This document shows positions 28,222 through 39,453 of a stretch of DNA of 64,000 nucleotides, piece by piece. Source of the stretch: Streptomyces sp. SCL15-4 (GTDB lineage Bacteria > Actinomycetota > Actinomycetes > Streptomycetales > Streptomycetaceae); assembly GCF_033366695.1 (NCBI RefSeq), contig NZ_JAOBTQ010000001.1, positions 5,704,001 to 5,768,000 on the forward strand, read 5' to 3'. The translations under genes and the position numbers were made by a program. The notes beneath the pieces were generated by a model, which was given only the letters and a program-made list of their open reading frames with translations, was not told where the DNA came from and did not search any database. Every line of letters begins with the position of its first letter. The first letter of the stretch is position 1.

Positions 28222-29496
28222 ATGGAAGGCACCGCACTCGCCACCGCGTACGACCCGTCGTCAGCCGAACGCTGGGCCCCCGAACCCGACAAACGACCAG
28301 GCCGTACCGCCTTCCAGCGCGACCGCGCCCGCATCCTCCACTCGGGCGCGCTGCGCCGCCTGGCCGGCAAGACGCAGGTGGTGACCCCGGGAACCAGGAG
28401 CCAGGCCTGGGACGCCAGCCCGCGCACCCGCCTCACCCACTCCCTGGAATGCGCCCAGGTGGGCCGGGAACTGGGCGCGGCCCTCGGCTGTGACCCGGAC
28501 CTGGTGGAGGCGGCCTGCCTCGCCCACGACCTCGGTCATCCGCCCTTCGGCCACAACGGCGAGACCGCGCTGAACGAGTTCGCCGACGACTGCGGCGGTT
28601 TCGAGGGCAACGCCCAGTCCCTCAGGCTCCTCACCCGCATCGAGCCGAAACGGTTCACCGAGGACCGCTCCGTCGGCCTCAACCTCACCCGCGCCACCCT
28701 GGACGCCGCCACCAAGTACCCCTGGCCGCGCGGCGGGCACCCCACCGCGCCCGGGTCGCCGAAGTTCGGCGTGTACGACGACGACCGCGCGGTGTTCGAC
28801 TGGGTCCGGGCCCACGCCCCCGGCACCCGCACCTGCTTCGAGGCGCAGGTCATGGACTGGTCGGACGACGTGGCCTACTCGGTGCACGACGTCGAGGACG
28901 GACTGCACGCCGGTCACATCGACCCCAACTGCCTGGAGGCGGAGCCGGAACGGCAGGCGGTGTTCGAGGTGGCCGTCGGCCGCTACGTCCCCGCCGGCAC
29001 CGACCCGGCCGAACTCTCCGCCGCGCTGGACCGCCTCCAGGACGAGGAGTGGTGGCCGCACGGCTACGACGGCACGGCCGTCGCCCAGGCCCGGCTGAAG
29101 GACGCCACCAGCCAGCTCATCGGCCGGTTCTGCCTGGCCGCCGAGACCGCCACGCGCGCCGCGTACGGCAGGGGCCGGCTCACCCGGTACGCCGCCCGGC
29201 TGGTCGTACCCCGCGCGACCCGGATGGAGTGCGCGGTGCTCAAGGCGGTCGCGGACCGCTATGTGATGCAGCGCGCCGAGCAGGAGCGGCTGCGCGCCGA
29301 CCAGCGGGTGATCGTCGCCGAGCTGGCCGAGGCGCTGACCGCCCGCGCGCCCGACGGACTGGACCCCCAGTTCCGCGCGCTGTTCGACGCGGCGGACGAC
29401 GACCGGGCGCGCAAGCGGGTGATCGTCGACCAGATCGCCTCCCTCACCGACGGCTCCGCGCTGTCGCTGCACGCGAGACTGACGGGACGCGGGTGA
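28222..29496 (+). CDS. dgt: Deoxyguanosinetriphosphate triphosphohydrolase-like protein
   Basis: 424 residues, HD-domain dNTPase that cleaves dNTPs to deoxynucleosides and triphosphate. Metal and catalytic residues lie in [29 protein letters not shown] and [17 protein letters not shown]. No Shine-Dalgarno precedes the ATG, but TACTGT lies seven bases upstream, so the transcript may be leaderless. Sits in a core replication neighbourhood with dnaG. Confidence 0.93.
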   Translation: MEGTALATAYDPSSAERWAPEPDKRPGRTAFQRDRARILHSGALRRLAGKTQVVTPGTRSQAWDASPRTRLTHSLECAQVGRELGAALGCDPDLVEAACLAHDLGHPPFGHNGETALNEFADDCGGFEGNAQSLRLLTRIEPKRFTEDRSVGLNLTRATLDAATKYPWPRGGHPTAPGSPKFGVYDDDRAVFDWVRAHAPGTRTCFEAQVMDWSDDVAYSVHDVEDGLHAGHIDPNCLEAEPERQAVFEVAVGRYVPAGTDPAELSAALDRLQDEEWWPHGYDGTAVAQARLKDATSQLIGRFCLAAETATRAAYGRGRLTRYAARLVVPRATRMECAVLKAVADRYVMQRAEQERLRADQRVIVAELAEALTARAPDGLDPQFRALFDAADDDRARKRVIVDQIASLTDGSALSLHARLTGRG

Positions 29497-29600
29497 CGGG
29501 AACGTGACACTCCGTGGCCTGATCGGGTCACACCCTCTTCCCGCATCACGCTCCGTGCGGGAGGCTCCCATGTGGCGGAAACCTCAAGAGGAGGCATCAA

Positions 29601-30866
29601 GTGGTCGACGCGGATCAGACATTCGTCATCGTCGGAGGCGGTCTCGCCGGTGCGAAGGCGGCCGAGACGCTCCGGGCGGAGGGTTTCAGCGGACGGGTGA
29701 TACTGATCTGCGACGAACGCGACCACCCGTACGAGCGTCCGCCGCTGTCCAAGGGCTTCCTGCTCGGCAAGGAGGAGCGCGACAGCGTCTTCGTGCACGA
29801 GCCCGCCTGGTACGCGCGGCACGACGTCGAGCTGCACCTCGGCCAGACCGTGGACCGCGTCGACCGCACGGCGAAGACGGTCCGCTTCGGTGACGACGGC
29901 ACCCTCGTCCGCTACGACAAGCTGCTGCTGGTCACCGGCGCCGAACCGCGCCGCCTGGACATCCCCGGCACCGACCTGGCGGGCGTCCACCACCTGCGCC
30001 GCCTCGCGCACGCCGAACGCCTCAAGGGGGTCCTCCAGCACCTCGGCCGGGCCAACGGGCACCTGGTGATCGCGGGCGCCGGCTGGATCGGGCTGGAGGC
30101 CGCGGCGGCGGCCCGGGAGTACGGCGCCGAGGTGACGGTGATCGAACCGGAGCCGACCCCGCTGCACGGCGTCCTCGGGCCGGAGCTGGGCAACGTCTTC
30201 GCCGAACTGCACCGCGAGCACGGCGTCCGCTTCCACTTCGGGGTCCGGCTCACCGAGATCGTCGGCCAGGACGGCGTGGTCCTCGCGGCCCGCGCCGACG
30301 ACGGCGAGGAGCACCCGGCGCACGCCGTCCTCGCGGCGATCGGCGCGGCACCGCGGGTGGCGCTCGCCGAGGCGGCCGGGCTGGAGATCGCCGGCCGGGC
30401 GCACGGCGGCGGCATCGTGGTGGACGAGCGGCTGCGCACGTCCGACCCCGACATCTACGCGGCCGGCGACGTGGCGTCCTTCCCGCTCGCGCTGTTCGGC
30501 ACCCGGCTGCGGGTGGAGCACTGGGCGAACGCCCTGAACGGCGGCCCGGCCGCGGCGCGCGCGATGCTCGGCCGGGACGTCACCTACGACCGCGTGCCGT
30601 ACTTCTTCACCGACCAGTACGACCTGGGCATGGAGTACAGCGGGTGGGCGCCGCCCGGGTCGTACGACGAGGTGGTGATCCGGGGTGACGCGGGCAAGCG
30701 GGAGTTCATCGCGTTCTGGGTGCGCGAGGGGCGCGTGCTGGCCGGGATGAACGTGAACGTGTGGGATGTCACAGAGCCGATCCAGAACCTGATCCGTTCC
30801 CGGGCCCGGGTGAACGTCGAGGCCCTGTCGGACCCGCACGTGCCGCTCGCCGGGCTCGTCCCGTGA
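29601..30866 (+). CDS. NAD(P)/FAD-dependent ferredoxin-reductase-like protein
   Basis: 421 residues. Two dinucleotide motifs ([37 protein letters not shown]), the FAD Asp motif in [11 protein letters not shown] and a C-terminal reductase domain ([19 protein letters not shown]). It resembles the reductases of P450 or Rieske oxygenase systems, but no ferredoxin is adjacent. GTG 29601 follows AAGAGGAGG. Physiological partner unknown. Confidence 0.88.
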   Translation: MVDADQTFVIVGGGLAGAKAAETLRAEGFSGRVILICDERDHPYERPPLSKGFLLGKEERDSVFVHEPAWYARHDVELHLGQTVDRVDRTAKTVRFGDDGTLVRYDKLLLVTGAEPRRLDIPGTDLAGVHHLRRLAHAERLKGVLQHLGRANGHLVIAGAGWIGLEAAAAAREYGAEVTVIEPEPTPLHGVLGPELGNVFAELHREHGVRFHFGVRLTEIVGQDGVVLAARADDGEEHPAHAVLAAIGAAPRVALAEAAGLEIAGRAHGGGIVVDERLRTSDPDIYAAGDVASFPLALFGTRLRVEHWANALNGGPAAARAMLGRDVTYDRVPYFFTDQYDLGMEYSGWAPPGSYDEVVIRGDAGKREFIAFWVREGRVLAGMNVNVWDVTEPIQNLIRSRARVNVEALSDPHVPLAGLVP

Positions 30867-30901
30867 CCCCCGAAGGCACCGGAAGCGTCACCGCGCCCCC
30901 G

Positions 30902-30907
30902 TAGAAT
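30902..30907 (+). promoter_or_regulatory. -10 element of dnaG, probably leaderless
   Basis: TAGAAT ends six bases before the dnaG GTG, and no Shine-Dalgarno is present, which fits transcription starting at or next to the start codon. No good -35 was found. Confidence 0.4.
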
Positions 30908-30913
30908 TCATCC

Positions 30914-32815
30914 GTGGCAGGACGGATCAACGACGAGGACGTGAAGGCGGTACGGGACGCGGTCCCGATCGACGCCGTGGTCTCCGAGTACCTCCAGCTG
31001 CGCAACGCGGGCGGCGGCAACCTCAAGGGCCTGTGCCCGTTCCACGACGAGAAGTCGCCGTCCTTCCAGGTCAGCCCGAGCAAGGGACTCTTCCACTGCT
31101 TCGGCTGCCAGGAGGGCGGCGACACCATCACCTTCGTGATGAAGGTGGACCACCTCTCCTTCTCGGAGGCGGTCGAGCGGCTGGCCGCGCAGGCCGGCAT
31201 CACGCTGCGGTACGAGGAGGGCGGATACAACCCGGCCCACCAGCGCGGCGAGCGCATCCGCCTGGTCGAGGCGCACAAGGTCGCCGCGCAGTGGTACGCG
31301 GAGCAGCTCGCCACCGGTGCCGAGGCCGAGGCCGGCCGGGTCTTCCTCGCCGAGCGCGGCTTCGACCAGGCCGCCGCCGTGCACTTCGGGGTCGGCTACA
31401 GCCCGCAGGGCTGGGACCACCTCACCCGCTATCTGCGCGGCAAGGGCTTCACCGACAAGGAACTGATCCTCTCCGGACTGGCCCAGGAGGGCCGCCGCGG
31501 GCCCATCGACCGCTTCCGGGGCCGCCTCATGTGGCCGATCCGGGACATCGGCGGCGAGGTCGTCGGCTTCGGTGCCCGCAAGCTGTACGAGGCGGACAAC
31601 GGGCCGAAGTACCTGAACACGCCCGAGACGGCGATCTACAAGAAGAGCCAGGTGCTGTACGGCATCGACCTGGCGAAGAAGGAGATCGCCAAGACCAGCC
31701 GCGCCGTGGTGGTCGAGGGCTACACCGACGTGATGGCCTGCCACCTCGCCGGGGTGACGACGGCCATCGCGACCTGCGGCACGGCGTTCGGCGGCGAGCA
31801 CATCAAGATCCTGCGGCGGCTGCTGATGGACAACGGCAGCGCTCGGGTGATCTTCACCTTCGACGGCGACGCGGCCGGGCAGAAGGCGGCGCTGCGGGCC
31901 TTCGAGGACGACCAGAAGTTCGCCGCCGAGACCTACATCGCGATCGCGCCGGACGGCATGGACCCCTGCGACCTGCGGCTCGCCAAGGGCGACGAGGCGG
32001 TGGCCGACCTGGCCGAACCGCGCACCCCGCTCTTCGAGTTCGCGCTCCGGCAGATCGTGAGCCGGTACGACCTGGACACCCCGGCCGGCCGGGCCGCCGC
32101 GCTGGACGAGGCCGCGCCGATCGTCGCGAAGATCAAGAACAGCGGCGCGCAGCACGAGGTGGCCGTGGAGCTGGCCGGCATGCTCGGCATCCTCGACACC
32201 CAGTTCGTGGTCCGCCGCGTCGCCCAGCTGGCCCGCTGGGCCCGCGAGGGCGGCAAGGGACAGCAGCGGCCCCGGCAGCCGCAGGCACAGGCGCAGTGGG
32301 AGAACGCCCCGCGGCCCGCCCACACCGGCCCGTCCCTCACCCTGCGCAACCCGGTCTACGCCACCGAACGCGAACTGCTCAAACTCGCCCTCCAGCGCCC
32401 GGAGCTGGTGTCGCCCGCGTTCGACGCGTACGGCGTCGACGAGTTCACCGCTCCTCCGTACGCGGCGGTGCGCCAGGCCATCGCGGAAGCGGGAGGCGCC
32501 GAGTACGGCGTCCAGGACCCGCAGGAGTACCTGGTCCGCGTCCGGGAGGCGGCCCCCGACGACACGGTCCGGGCCATGGTGACCGAGCTGGCGGTGGAGG
32601 CGATCATGCGCCGCACGGTCGACGAGACCTATGCGGGCGAACAGCTGGTCACCGTCCGGCGCCGCGCCGTGGCCCGCCGGCTCACCGACCTCCAGGGCAC
32701 CCTGACCCGGCTCGGCCACTCGGATCCGGCCCAGTCGGCCGCCGTGCAGAACGAGATGATGATCCTCACCAGGTACGACAGGGCCCTCCAGGACGAGGGT
32801 CCGTCGGCCCTCTAG
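30914..32815 (+). CDS. dnaG: DNA primase
   Basis: 633 residues. Makes RNA primers for replication. The CHC2 zinc finger is in [11 protein letters not shown] and [11 protein letters not shown]; the TOPRIM catalytic domain has [11 protein letters not shown] (Glu) and [10 protein letters not shown] (Asp-x-Asp); the C-terminal part is the DnaB helicase-binding region. GTG 30914 is supported by the start of the conserved N-terminus ([12 protein letters not shown]). Confidence 0.98.
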   Translation: MAGRINDEDVKAVRDAVPIDAVVSEYLQLRNAGGGNLKGLCPFHDEKSPSFQVSPSKGLFHCFGCQEGGDTITFVMKVDHLSFSEAVERLAAQAGITLRYEEGGYNPAHQRGERIRLVEAHKVAAQWYAEQLATGAEAEAGRVFLAERGFDQAAAVHFGVGYSPQGWDHLTRYLRGKGFTDKELILSGLAQEGRRGPIDRFRGRLMWPIRDIGGEVVGFGARKLYEADNGPKYLNTPETAIYKKSQVLYGIDLAKKEIAKTSRAVVVEGYTDVMACHLAGVTTAIATCGTAFGGEHIKILRRLLMDNGSARVIFTFDGDAAGQKAALRAFEDDQKFAAETYIAIAPDGMDPCDLRLAKGDEAVADLAEPRTPLFEFALRQIVSRYDLDTPAGRAAALDEAAPIVAKIKNSGAQHEVAVELAGMLGILDTQFVVRRVAQLARWAREGGKGQQRPRQPQAQAQWENAPRPAHTGPSLTLRNPVYATERELLKLALQRPELVSPAFDAYGVDEFTAPPYAAVRQAIAEAGGAEYGVQDPQEYLVRVREAAPDDTVRAMVTELAVEAIMRRTVDETYAGEQLVTVRRRAVARRLTDLQGTLTRLGHSDPAQSAAVQNEMMILTRYDRALQDEGPSAL

Positions 32816-32973
32816 CCACCGGGATCACCACCCCGTCACCGGACGGATGCAAAAAGTCACCGCACGCCCCTCGTGGCGGTGTTGTGTCGTACCCCACACT
32901 GGGGGCGGTGCCCGAGCCTCGGAGCGCACGCTGCCGCTCGGCTTCGCAGCGATCATCCTGGAGGTCGCCCCCC

Positions 32974-34113
32974 GTGCAGACCCGGACCCTCGCCCAGACC
33001 GACAGCGCCACCCGCGCCACCCGCACCGAAGCGGACGAGCCGGACGCGGAGACCGGCGCTCTCGTGGCCGTGCCACCGCAGGGCCGGGCCGGCCTGGACC
33101 CGGAGCCGGCCGCCGAGGAGGCCGAGCGGCCGGAGGAGCCGGACGATCCGGAGGAGCCCGCGGAGGTCGAGGTCCCGGTCGTCGCGCGGACGGAGTCCGG
33201 CGGGCCCTCGGCCGACCTGTTCCGGCAGTACCTGCGCGAGATCGGCCGCATCCCGCTGCTCACCGCCGCCGAGGAGGTGGACCTCGCCCGCCGGGTCGAG
33301 GCCGGCCTCTTCGCGGAGGAGAAGCTGAGCGGCACCCCCGACCTGGACAGCGAACTGGCGCTCGACCTGGACCGGCTCGTCGTCCTCGGCCGGATGGCCA
33401 AGCGACGGCTCATCGAGGCGAACCTGCGGCTGGTCGTCTCCGTCGCCAAGCGGTACGTCGGCCGGGGACTGACCATGCTGGACCTGGTCCAGGAGGGCAA
33501 CCTCGGGCTCATCCGGGCCGTGGAGAAGTTCGACTACGCCCGCGGCTACAAGTTCTCCACCTACGCCACCTGGTGGATCCGCCAGGCCATGTCCCGCGCG
33601 CTGGCCGACCAGGCCCGCACCATACGCGTCCCGGTGCACGTCGTGGAGCTGATCAACCGGGTCGTCCGGGTGCAGCGGCGGATGCTCCAGGAACGCGGCC
33701 AGGAGCCCACCGCCGAAGAGGTCGGCGCCCACCTCGACCTGTCGCCCGAGCGGGTCCGCGAGGTGCTGCGCCTCGCCCAGGAACCGGTGTCGCTGCACAC
33801 CCCGGTCGGCGAGGAGGACGACGTCGCCCTCGGCGACCTCATCGAGGACGGCGACGCGGCCAGCCCGGTGGAGTCGGCGGCCTTCCTGCTGCTGCGCGAG
33901 CACCTCGACGCGGTGCTGTCCACGCTGGGCGAGCGCGAGCGGAAGGTCGTACAGCTGCGCTACGGCCTGGTCGACGGGCGCCCGCGCACGCTGGAGGAGA
34001 TCGGCCGGCTGTTCGGCGTGACCCGGGAGCGGATCCGGCAGATCGAGTCCAAGACCCTGAGCAAGCTCCGCGACCACGCCTTCGCCGATCAGCTCAGGGG
34101 CTACCTGGACTGA
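32974..34113 (+). CDS. hrdA: Principal-like RNA polymerase sigma factor (HrdA type)
   Basis: 379 residues, group 1/2 sigma-70. An acidic Glu/Pro-rich N-terminus replaces the long region 1.1 of HrdB. Region 1.2 ([20 protein letters not shown]), region 2 ([37 protein letters not shown]), region 3 and region 4 ([18 protein letters not shown]) are complete. Location beside dnaG matches hrdA of S. coelicolor as I recall; HrdC or HrdD would be alternatives. GTG 32974 lies nine bases after GGAGG. The 158-base space to dnaG contains the probable promoter, not clearly identified. Confidence 0.85.
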   Translation: MQTRTLAQTDSATRATRTEADEPDAETGALVAVPPQGRAGLDPEPAAEEAERPEEPDDPEEPAEVEVPVVARTESGGPSADLFRQYLREIGRIPLLTAAEEVDLARRVEAGLFAEEKLSGTPDLDSELALDLDRLVVLGRMAKRRLIEANLRLVVSVAKRYVGRGLTMLDLVQEGNLGLIRAVEKFDYARGYKFSTYATWWIRQAMSRALADQARTIRVPVHVVELINRVVRVQRRMLQERGQEPTAEEVGAHLDLSPERVREVLRLAQEPVSLHTPVGEEDDVALGDLIEDGDAASPVESAAFLLLREHLDAVLSTLGERERKVVQLRYGLVDGRPRTLEEIGRLFGVTRERIRQIESKTLSKLRDHAFADQLRGYLD

Positions 34114-34138
34114 GGGGCCGCCGCGCCGCGGCGGCCCC
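34114..34138. terminator. Bidirectional terminator between hrdA and the ABC exporter
   Basis: A 10-bp stem GGGGCCGCCG/CGGCGGCCCC with a 5-base loop, filling the 30-base convergent gap. Confidence 0.7.
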
Positions 34139-34143
34139 CGCGC

Positions 34144-36072
34144 CTAGTCCACCTCGGCCACGGCCTGCGCGAACTGCGCCTGGTACAGCCGGGCGTAGGC
34201 GCCGTCGGCCGCCAACAGCTCGGCGTGCGCGCCCTGTTCGACGATCGACCCGTTCTCCATCACGAGGATGGTGTCCGCGTCCCGGATCGTCGACAGCCGG
34301 TGCGCGATCACGAACGACGTACGGCCCGTCGCCAGTTTGGCCATCGCCTTCTGGATCAGCACTTCCGTGCGCGTGTCCACGGAACTCGTCGCCTCGTCCA
34401 GCACCAGGATCACCGGGTCGGACAGGAACGCCCGCGCGATGGTGATCAGCTGCTTCTCACCGGCGCTGACCCCCGTGCCCTCGTCGTCGATCACGGTGTC
34501 GTAGCCGTCGGGCAGCGTACGGATGAACCGGTCCGCGTGCGCGGCCCGCGCCGCCTCCTCGATCTCGCCGCGGGTCACCTCGCGCGCGGCGCCGTAGGCG
34601 ATGTTCTCCGCGATGGTGCCGCCGAACAGCCAGGTGTCCTGGAGCACCATGCCGATTCCGGACCGCAGCTCGTCCCTGGTCATCTCGCGGACGTCCACGC
34701 CGTCCAGCGTGATCCGGCCGTCCGAGACGTCGTAGAACCGCATCAGCAGGTTGACCAGCGTGGTCTTGCCCGCGCCGGTCGGGCCGACGATCGCCACCGT
34801 GTGCCCGGGCTCCACCGTCAGCGACAGGTCCTCGATGAGCGGCTTCTCGGGGTCGTACCGGAACGACACATGCTCCAGGCACACCCGTCCGCGCAGCTCG
34901 GCCGGCCGCTTGCCCGGCACCGGGTCCGCCTCCTGCTCCTCCGCGTCCAGGAGTTCGAAGATCCGCTCGGCGGAGGCCACCCCGGACTGCACCAGGTTCG
35001 CCATCGACGCGACCTGCGTCAGCGGCATGGAGAACTGCCGTGAGTACTGTATGAACGCCTGCACGTCACCGATGGACAGCGAACCGGAGGCGACCCGCAG
35101 ACCGCCGACGACCGCCACCAGCACGTAGTTCAGGTTCGACACGAACATCATCAGCGGCTGCATGACGCCGCTGTTGAACTGCGCCTTGAACGCGGCCTGG
35201 TACAGCGCCTCGTTCTGCTCGGCGAACTGCCGCGCCGACTCCTCCTGCCGCCCGAACACCTTCACCAGCGTGTGCCCGGTGTACATCTCCTCGATGTGGG
35301 CGTTGAGCTTGCCGGTGGAGCGCCACTGCTGCACGAAGTGCGGCTGGGACCGCTTGCCGACCCGGGTGGCGACCACGAACGACAGCGGGACGGTGACGAG
35401 CGCCACCAGCGCCAGGATCCAGGACACCCAGAACATCATCGCCAGCACGCCGACGATGGTCAGCACCGAGTTGATCAGCTGGCCCATCGACTGCTGGAGG
35501 GTCTGCCCGATGTTGTCGATGTCGTTGGTCGCCCGGGACAGCACCTCGCCGCGCTGGCGCTTGTCGAAGTACGACAGCGGCAGCCGCGACAGCTTGGTCT
35601 GCACGTCCTCCCGCATCCGGTACATCGTGCGGTTCACGGCCCGGTTGACCAGCCGGGTCGCGACCGCCATCAGCAGGCCCGCGACCAGGAAGGTGCCGAG
35701 GGCGAGCAGCAGCACATGCCCCACGGCGGTGAAGTCGATGCCCTTGCCGGGCGTGAAGTCGGTGCCCTTCAGCATGTCCGCGACCCGGCCCTGGCCGCGC
35801 TCGCGCATGGAGTCGAGCACCTGCTCCTTCGTGGCGCCGTGCGGCATCTCCCGGCCGATGAGGCCGGCGAAGACCAGGTCGGTGGCGCGGCCGAGGATCT
35901 TCGGGCCGACCACGCTCAGGGCCACGCTGACGACCACGCACAGCAGCAGCGCGTAGATCGTGAGCCGCTCCGGCCGGAACCGGGCGACGAGCCGTTTGCC
36001 CGACCCCTTGAAGTCCATCGAGCGCTGGTCGGGGCCGGCCCCGGCCATCATGCGTCCCATGGGACCGGCCAT
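34144..36072 (-). CDS. ABC exporter half-transporter with canonical catalytic site residues
   Basis: 642 residues: six-helix exporter membrane domain (LTIYALLLCVVVSVALSVVG onward) followed by an ATPase. Walker A GPTGAGKTT, Walker B ILVLDEATSSVD with catalytic Glu, H-loop VIAHRLST; the signature is the less usual VSAGEKQ. It is fused by context to the next gene upstream: its ATG shares one base with that gene's stop (TGATG). Together they form a heterodimeric exporter of the BmrCD/TM287-288 type. Substrate unknown. Confidence 0.92.
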   Translation of the reverse strand: MAGPMGRMMAGAGPDQRSMDFKGSGKRLVARFRPERLTIYALLLCVVVSVALSVVGPKILGRATDLVFAGLIGREMPHGATKEQVLDSMRERGQGRVADMLKGTDFTPGKGIDFTAVGHVLLLALGTFLVAGLLMAVATRLVNRAVNRTMYRMREDVQTKLSRLPLSYFDKRQRGEVLSRATNDIDNIGQTLQQSMGQLINSVLTIVGVLAMMFWVSWILALVALVTVPLSFVVATRVGKRSQPHFVQQWRSTGKLNAHIEEMYTGHTLVKVFGRQEESARQFAEQNEALYQAAFKAQFNSGVMQPLMMFVSNLNYVLVAVVGGLRVASGSLSIGDVQAFIQYSRQFSMPLTQVASMANLVQSGVASAERIFELLDAEEQEADPVPGKRPAELRGRVCLEHVSFRYDPEKPLIEDLSLTVEPGHTVAIVGPTGAGKTTLVNLLMRFYDVSDGRITLDGVDVREMTRDELRSGIGMVLQDTWLFGGTIAENIAYGAAREVTRGEIEEAARAAHADRFIRTLPDGYDTVIDDEGTGVSAGEKQLITIARAFLSDPVILVLDEATSSVDTRTEVLIQKAMAKLATGRTSFVIAHRLSTIRDADTILVMENGSIVEQGAHAELLAADGAYARLYQAQFAQAVAEVD

Positions 36073-37805
36073 CAGGCGGCCTCCGCTTCCGTCAGCTGGG
36101 AGAGCACGATCTCCCGGTAGGTCTCGTTGGATGCCATCAGCTCGGCGTGCCGGCCGGAGCCGACCACCCGGCCCTCGTCCAGCACGATGATCCGGTCCGC
36201 GTCCCGGATGGTCGACACCCGCTGGGCGACGATCACCACGGTGGCCTCGGCGGTCTCCCGCGCCAGCGCGGCGCGCAGGGCGGCGTCGGTGGCGTAGTCG
36301 AGCGCGGAGAAGGAGTCGTCGAAGAGGTAGATCTCCGGGCGCTGCACCAGCGTGCGGGCGATGGCGAGCCGCTGCCGCTGACCGCCGGAGACATTGGTGC
36401 CGCCCTGCGCGATCGGCGCCTCCAGGCCGCCCTCCAGCTTCGTGACGAAGTCCTTGGCCTGCGCCACCTCCAGCGCGTGCCACAGCTCCTCGTCGGTGGC
36501 GTCCGGATTGCCGTAGCGCAGGTTGCCGGCGACCGTGCCGGCGAACAGGTACGGCTTCTGCGGGACGAGCCCGACGGTCTTGGCGAGCAGCACCGGGTCG
36601 ACCTCGCGCACGTCCACGCTGTCGACCAGCACCTCGCCGTCGGTGGCGTCGAACAGCCGGGGGACGAGCCCGAGCAGCGTCGACTTGCCGCTGCCGGTGG
36701 AGCCGATCACGGCGGTGGTCTCGCCGGGCCGGGCCGTCAGGTCGATGGACTTCAGCACCGGCTCCTCGGCACCCGGGTAGCGGAAGCCCGCGCCCCGGAT
36801 CTCCAGGTGCCCGTGCGCGCGCAGCTCGGTGACGCCGGCCGCCGGCGGCACGACGCTGGAGGAGGTGTCCAGGACCTCCTGGATGCGCTCGGCGCAGACC
36901 TCGGCGCGCGGCACCATCATGAACATGAAGGTGGCCATCATGACGGACATCACGATCTGCATCAGATAGGCGAGGAACGCCGTGAGGTCGCCGATGGCCA
37001 TGCCGCCGCTGTCGATCCGGTGCGCGCCGAACCACACCACCGCGATGGACGACAGGTTCACCACCGTCATGACGATCGGGAACATCAGGGCCAGCAGCCG
37101 GCCGGTGGCCAGCTGCATCTCGGTCAGCTCGCCGTTGGCCCGGCCGAACCGCCCCTGCTCGTAGCCGTCCCGGACGAAGGCGCGGATCACCCGGTTGCCG
37201 GTGATCTGCTCGCGCAGCACGCGGTTGACCGTGTCCAGCCGGTCCTGCATCGACCGGAACAGCGGGCGCAGCCGGCGCACGATCAGGGTCACGGAGACGC
37301 CGAGCACCGGTACGACCGCGATCAGCACGGCCGACAGCGGCACGTCCAAGCCGAGTGCCAGCACGATGCCGCCGACGCACATGATGGGCGCCGACACCAT
37401 CAGGGTGAACGTCATCAGGGCCAGCATCTGGACCTGCTGTACGTCGTTCGTCGTACGGGTGATGAGAGAGGGCGCCCCGAAGTGACCCACCTCACGCGCG
37501 GAGAAGGACTGCACCCGGTCGAAGACGGCACCGCGCACGTCCCTGCCGAGCGCGGAGGCGGTCCGGGCGCCGTAGTACACGGCTCCGATGTTGCACACGA
37601 CCTGCGCCAGCGAGATGCCGATCATCAGGGCGCCGAAGGACAGGATGTAGTCCGTGTCGCCCTTCACGACACCGTTGTCGATGATGTCGGCGTTCAAAGT
37701 GGGCAGGTAGAGGGTCGCGCAGGTCTGGAGGAACTGGAGCACCACCAGAAGGGTGATGGGTTTCTTGTAGGGCCTGAGATAGGTCCGTAGAAGTCGTATG
37801 AGCAC
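36072..37805 (-). CDS. ABC exporter half-transporter with degenerate site residues
   Basis: 577 residues from GTG 37805 (VLIRLLRTYLRPYKKP); the open frame extends upstream by 23 codons with no domain and could contain the promoter. Walker A GSTGSGKST and signature NVSGGQRQR are canonical, but the Walker B ends in Asp (YLFDDSFSALD) and the H-loop His is Gln (VIVAQRVST), the classic asymmetric half of heterodimeric ABC exporters. Partner of the following gene. Confidence 0.88.
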   Translation of the reverse strand: MLIRLLRTYLRPYKKPITLLVVLQFLQTCATLYLPTLNADIIDNGVVKGDTDYILSFGALMIGISLAQVVCNIGAVYYGARTASALGRDVRGAVFDRVQSFSAREVGHFGAPSLITRTTNDVQQVQMLALMTFTLMVSAPIMCVGGIVLALGLDVPLSAVLIAVVPVLGVSVTLIVRRLRPLFRSMQDRLDTVNRVLREQITGNRVIRAFVRDGYEQGRFGRANGELTEMQLATGRLLALMFPIVMTVVNLSSIAVVWFGAHRIDSGGMAIGDLTAFLAYLMQIVMSVMMATFMFMMVPRAEVCAERIQEVLDTSSSVVPPAAGVTELRAHGHLEIRGAGFRYPGAEEPVLKSIDLTARPGETTAVIGSTGSGKSTLLGLVPRLFDATDGEVLVDSVDVREVDPVLLAKTVGLVPQKPYLFAGTVAGNLRYGNPDATDEELWHALEVAQAKDFVTKLEGGLEAPIAQGGTNVSGGQRQRLAIARTLVQRPEIYLFDDSFSALDYATDAALRAALARETAEATVVIVAQRVSTIRDADRIIVLDEGRVVGSGRHAELMASNETYREIVLSQLTEAEAA

Positions 37806-37955
37806 GCTGCGTCTCTCGGGGTCGGCGACAGGGGCTGGTCGGTTGCCCTTGGCCCCTATCGTCGGACACTCCACCCGCGTTACCTCAACCGATTAACCCG
37901 AAGGTTTCTCCTCTACTGGACCGGGGTTTCGGGGAGTTACGGCCTGTTGTGCCCT

Positions 37956-39395
37956 TTATGGGCGGAATGCCCCCGGATGGGTCTGCTCCCGCACCGCCGT
38001 GAACTGCTGCCGCACCGCCTGCCCCACGGCCAGTTCCTCGCCCGGCTCCAGCACCTGCGCCGCCGCGCCCTGCCAGGCCGGCGGGGTGCGCGGATCGAGG
38101 GCGCCCTGCGACACCCCGAGCGCCCAGGCCGCCTGCCGGGCCGCGCCGATCGCCGCGTAGTCCGCCGGCTGCGGTACGACGACCTGCGCGCCGAACAGCG
38201 ACGGCGCCGAGGCCTGGACGGCGGGCAGCTCGGCGGCGGCGCCCAGCAGGAAGATCCGGCGCACCTCCACACCCCGTCCGCGCAGCACGTCCAGCGCGTC
38301 CGCCAGCCCGCAGAGCATGCCCTCGAAGGCGGCCCGCGCCAGGTGCTCGGGCTTCATCGACTCGCGCCGCAGCCCCGCGAGGGTGCCCGCGGTGTGCGGC
38401 AGGTTCGGCGTCCGCTCGCCCTCCAGATACGGCAGCAGCACCAGCCCGTGCGCGCCCGGCGTGGACTTCATCGCCAGGTCGGACAGGCTCTCCAGGTCCG
38501 GCAGGCCGAGCAGTTCGGCGGTGCCGCGCAGGGCGCGTACGGCGTTCAGGGTGGTGACGACGGGCAGGTGCATGCCGGTGGCGTCGGCGAGCGAGGTGAT
38601 CATCCCGGACTGGTCGGCGAGCGCCTCCGGGTGCACGGCCATCACGGAGCCGGAGGCGCCGAGCGACACCACCACGTCCCCGAGGCCGAGTCCCAGCCCG
38701 AACGCGGCGGCCATGGTCTCCCCGGTGCCGGCGGAGATCAGCAGCCCCTCCGGAGTGGTGCCGGCCGCCTCGGAGGGGCCGATCACCTCCGGCAGCACCG
38801 CGTGGTGGCCGAGCGCCAGCTCGACCAGGTCGGGGCGGTAGGCGCCGGTGGCCGCCGACCAGTAGCCGGTGCCGGAGGCCCCGCCGCGGTCGGTGGTGCG
38901 CCGCAGCGGCCGCCCGAGCAGTTGCCAGACCAGCCAGTCGTGGGCCTGGAGCAGGACGGCCGTGCGCTGCGCGTTCTCCGGTTCGGTCTTCGCCAGCCAG
39001 CGCAGCTTGGTGACCGGCTGCGCGGCCTGCGGCACAGAGCCGACCGCCTGCGCCCACGCCTCCCGGCCGCCGAGCGCGTCCACCAGGTCGGCCGCGGCGA
39101 CCTGTGCGCGCTTGTCGCCGCCGACCAGGGCCGGGCGGACGGTGCCGCCCTGGGCGTCCAGGGGGACCACGGCGTTCTGCTGGGCCGACACCCCGATGGC
39201 CTGCACCCCCTCCAGCAGCCCGCCGCCGGCCGCCTCACCGAGGGAGAGCAGCCAGGCCTGCGGGTCGACGTCGCTGGGCCGGCCCTCCACCGGATGCGGG
39301 GCGTACCCCTGTCGTAGTACGGCACCGGTGTCCGTGTCGCAGACGACGATGCGCGTGAACTCCGGTGAGCTGTCCAAGCCGGCGACTATCCCCAT
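37956..39395 (-). CDS. FGGY-family carbohydrate kinase (xylulokinase-like)
   Basis: 479 residues, two-domain FGGY fold. The N-terminal phosphate loop is unusual (GLDSSPEFTRIVVCD rather than DxGTxS); later motifs GVSAQQNAVVPLD, GTGETMAAAFGLGL and HGLVLLPYLEGERTPNLP fit xylulokinase-like proteins. It would phosphorylate a pentose or polyol; the odd loop makes substrate assignment uncertain. It stands alone with the small YtxH gene downstream. The 150 bases before the ABC pair show no clear element. Confidence 0.8.
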   Translation of the reverse strand: MGIVAGLDSSPEFTRIVVCDTDTGAVLRQGYAPHPVEGRPSDVDPQAWLLSLGEAAGGGLLEGVQAIGVSAQQNAVVPLDAQGGTVRPALVGGDKRAQVAAADLVDALGGREAWAQAVGSVPQAAQPVTKLRWLAKTEPENAQRTAVLLQAHDWLVWQLLGRPLRRTTDRGGASGTGYWSAATGAYRPDLVELALGHHAVLPEVIGPSEAAGTTPEGLLISAGTGETMAAAFGLGLGLGDVVVSLGASGSVMAVHPEALADQSGMITSLADATGMHLPVVTTLNAVRALRGTAELLGLPDLESLSDLAMKSTPGAHGLVLLPYLEGERTPNLPHTAGTLAGLRRESMKPEHLARAAFEGMLCGLADALDVLRGRGVEVRRIFLLGAAAELPAVQASAPSLFGAQVVVPQPADYAAIGAARQAAWALGVSQGALDPRTPPAWQGAAAQVLEPGEELAVGQAVRQQFTAVREQTHPGAFRP

Positions 39396-39453
39396 GCGGA
39401 GAATTTTGCCGTACCGCCGCGGCCGGCTCGTGGCCGGTGCCGGGAAGCGGGGC

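Noticed and set aside
31033..32973. Upstream extension of the sigma factor frame through dnaG
   Set aside because: It overlaps dnaG in another frame and has no sigma homology before 32974.
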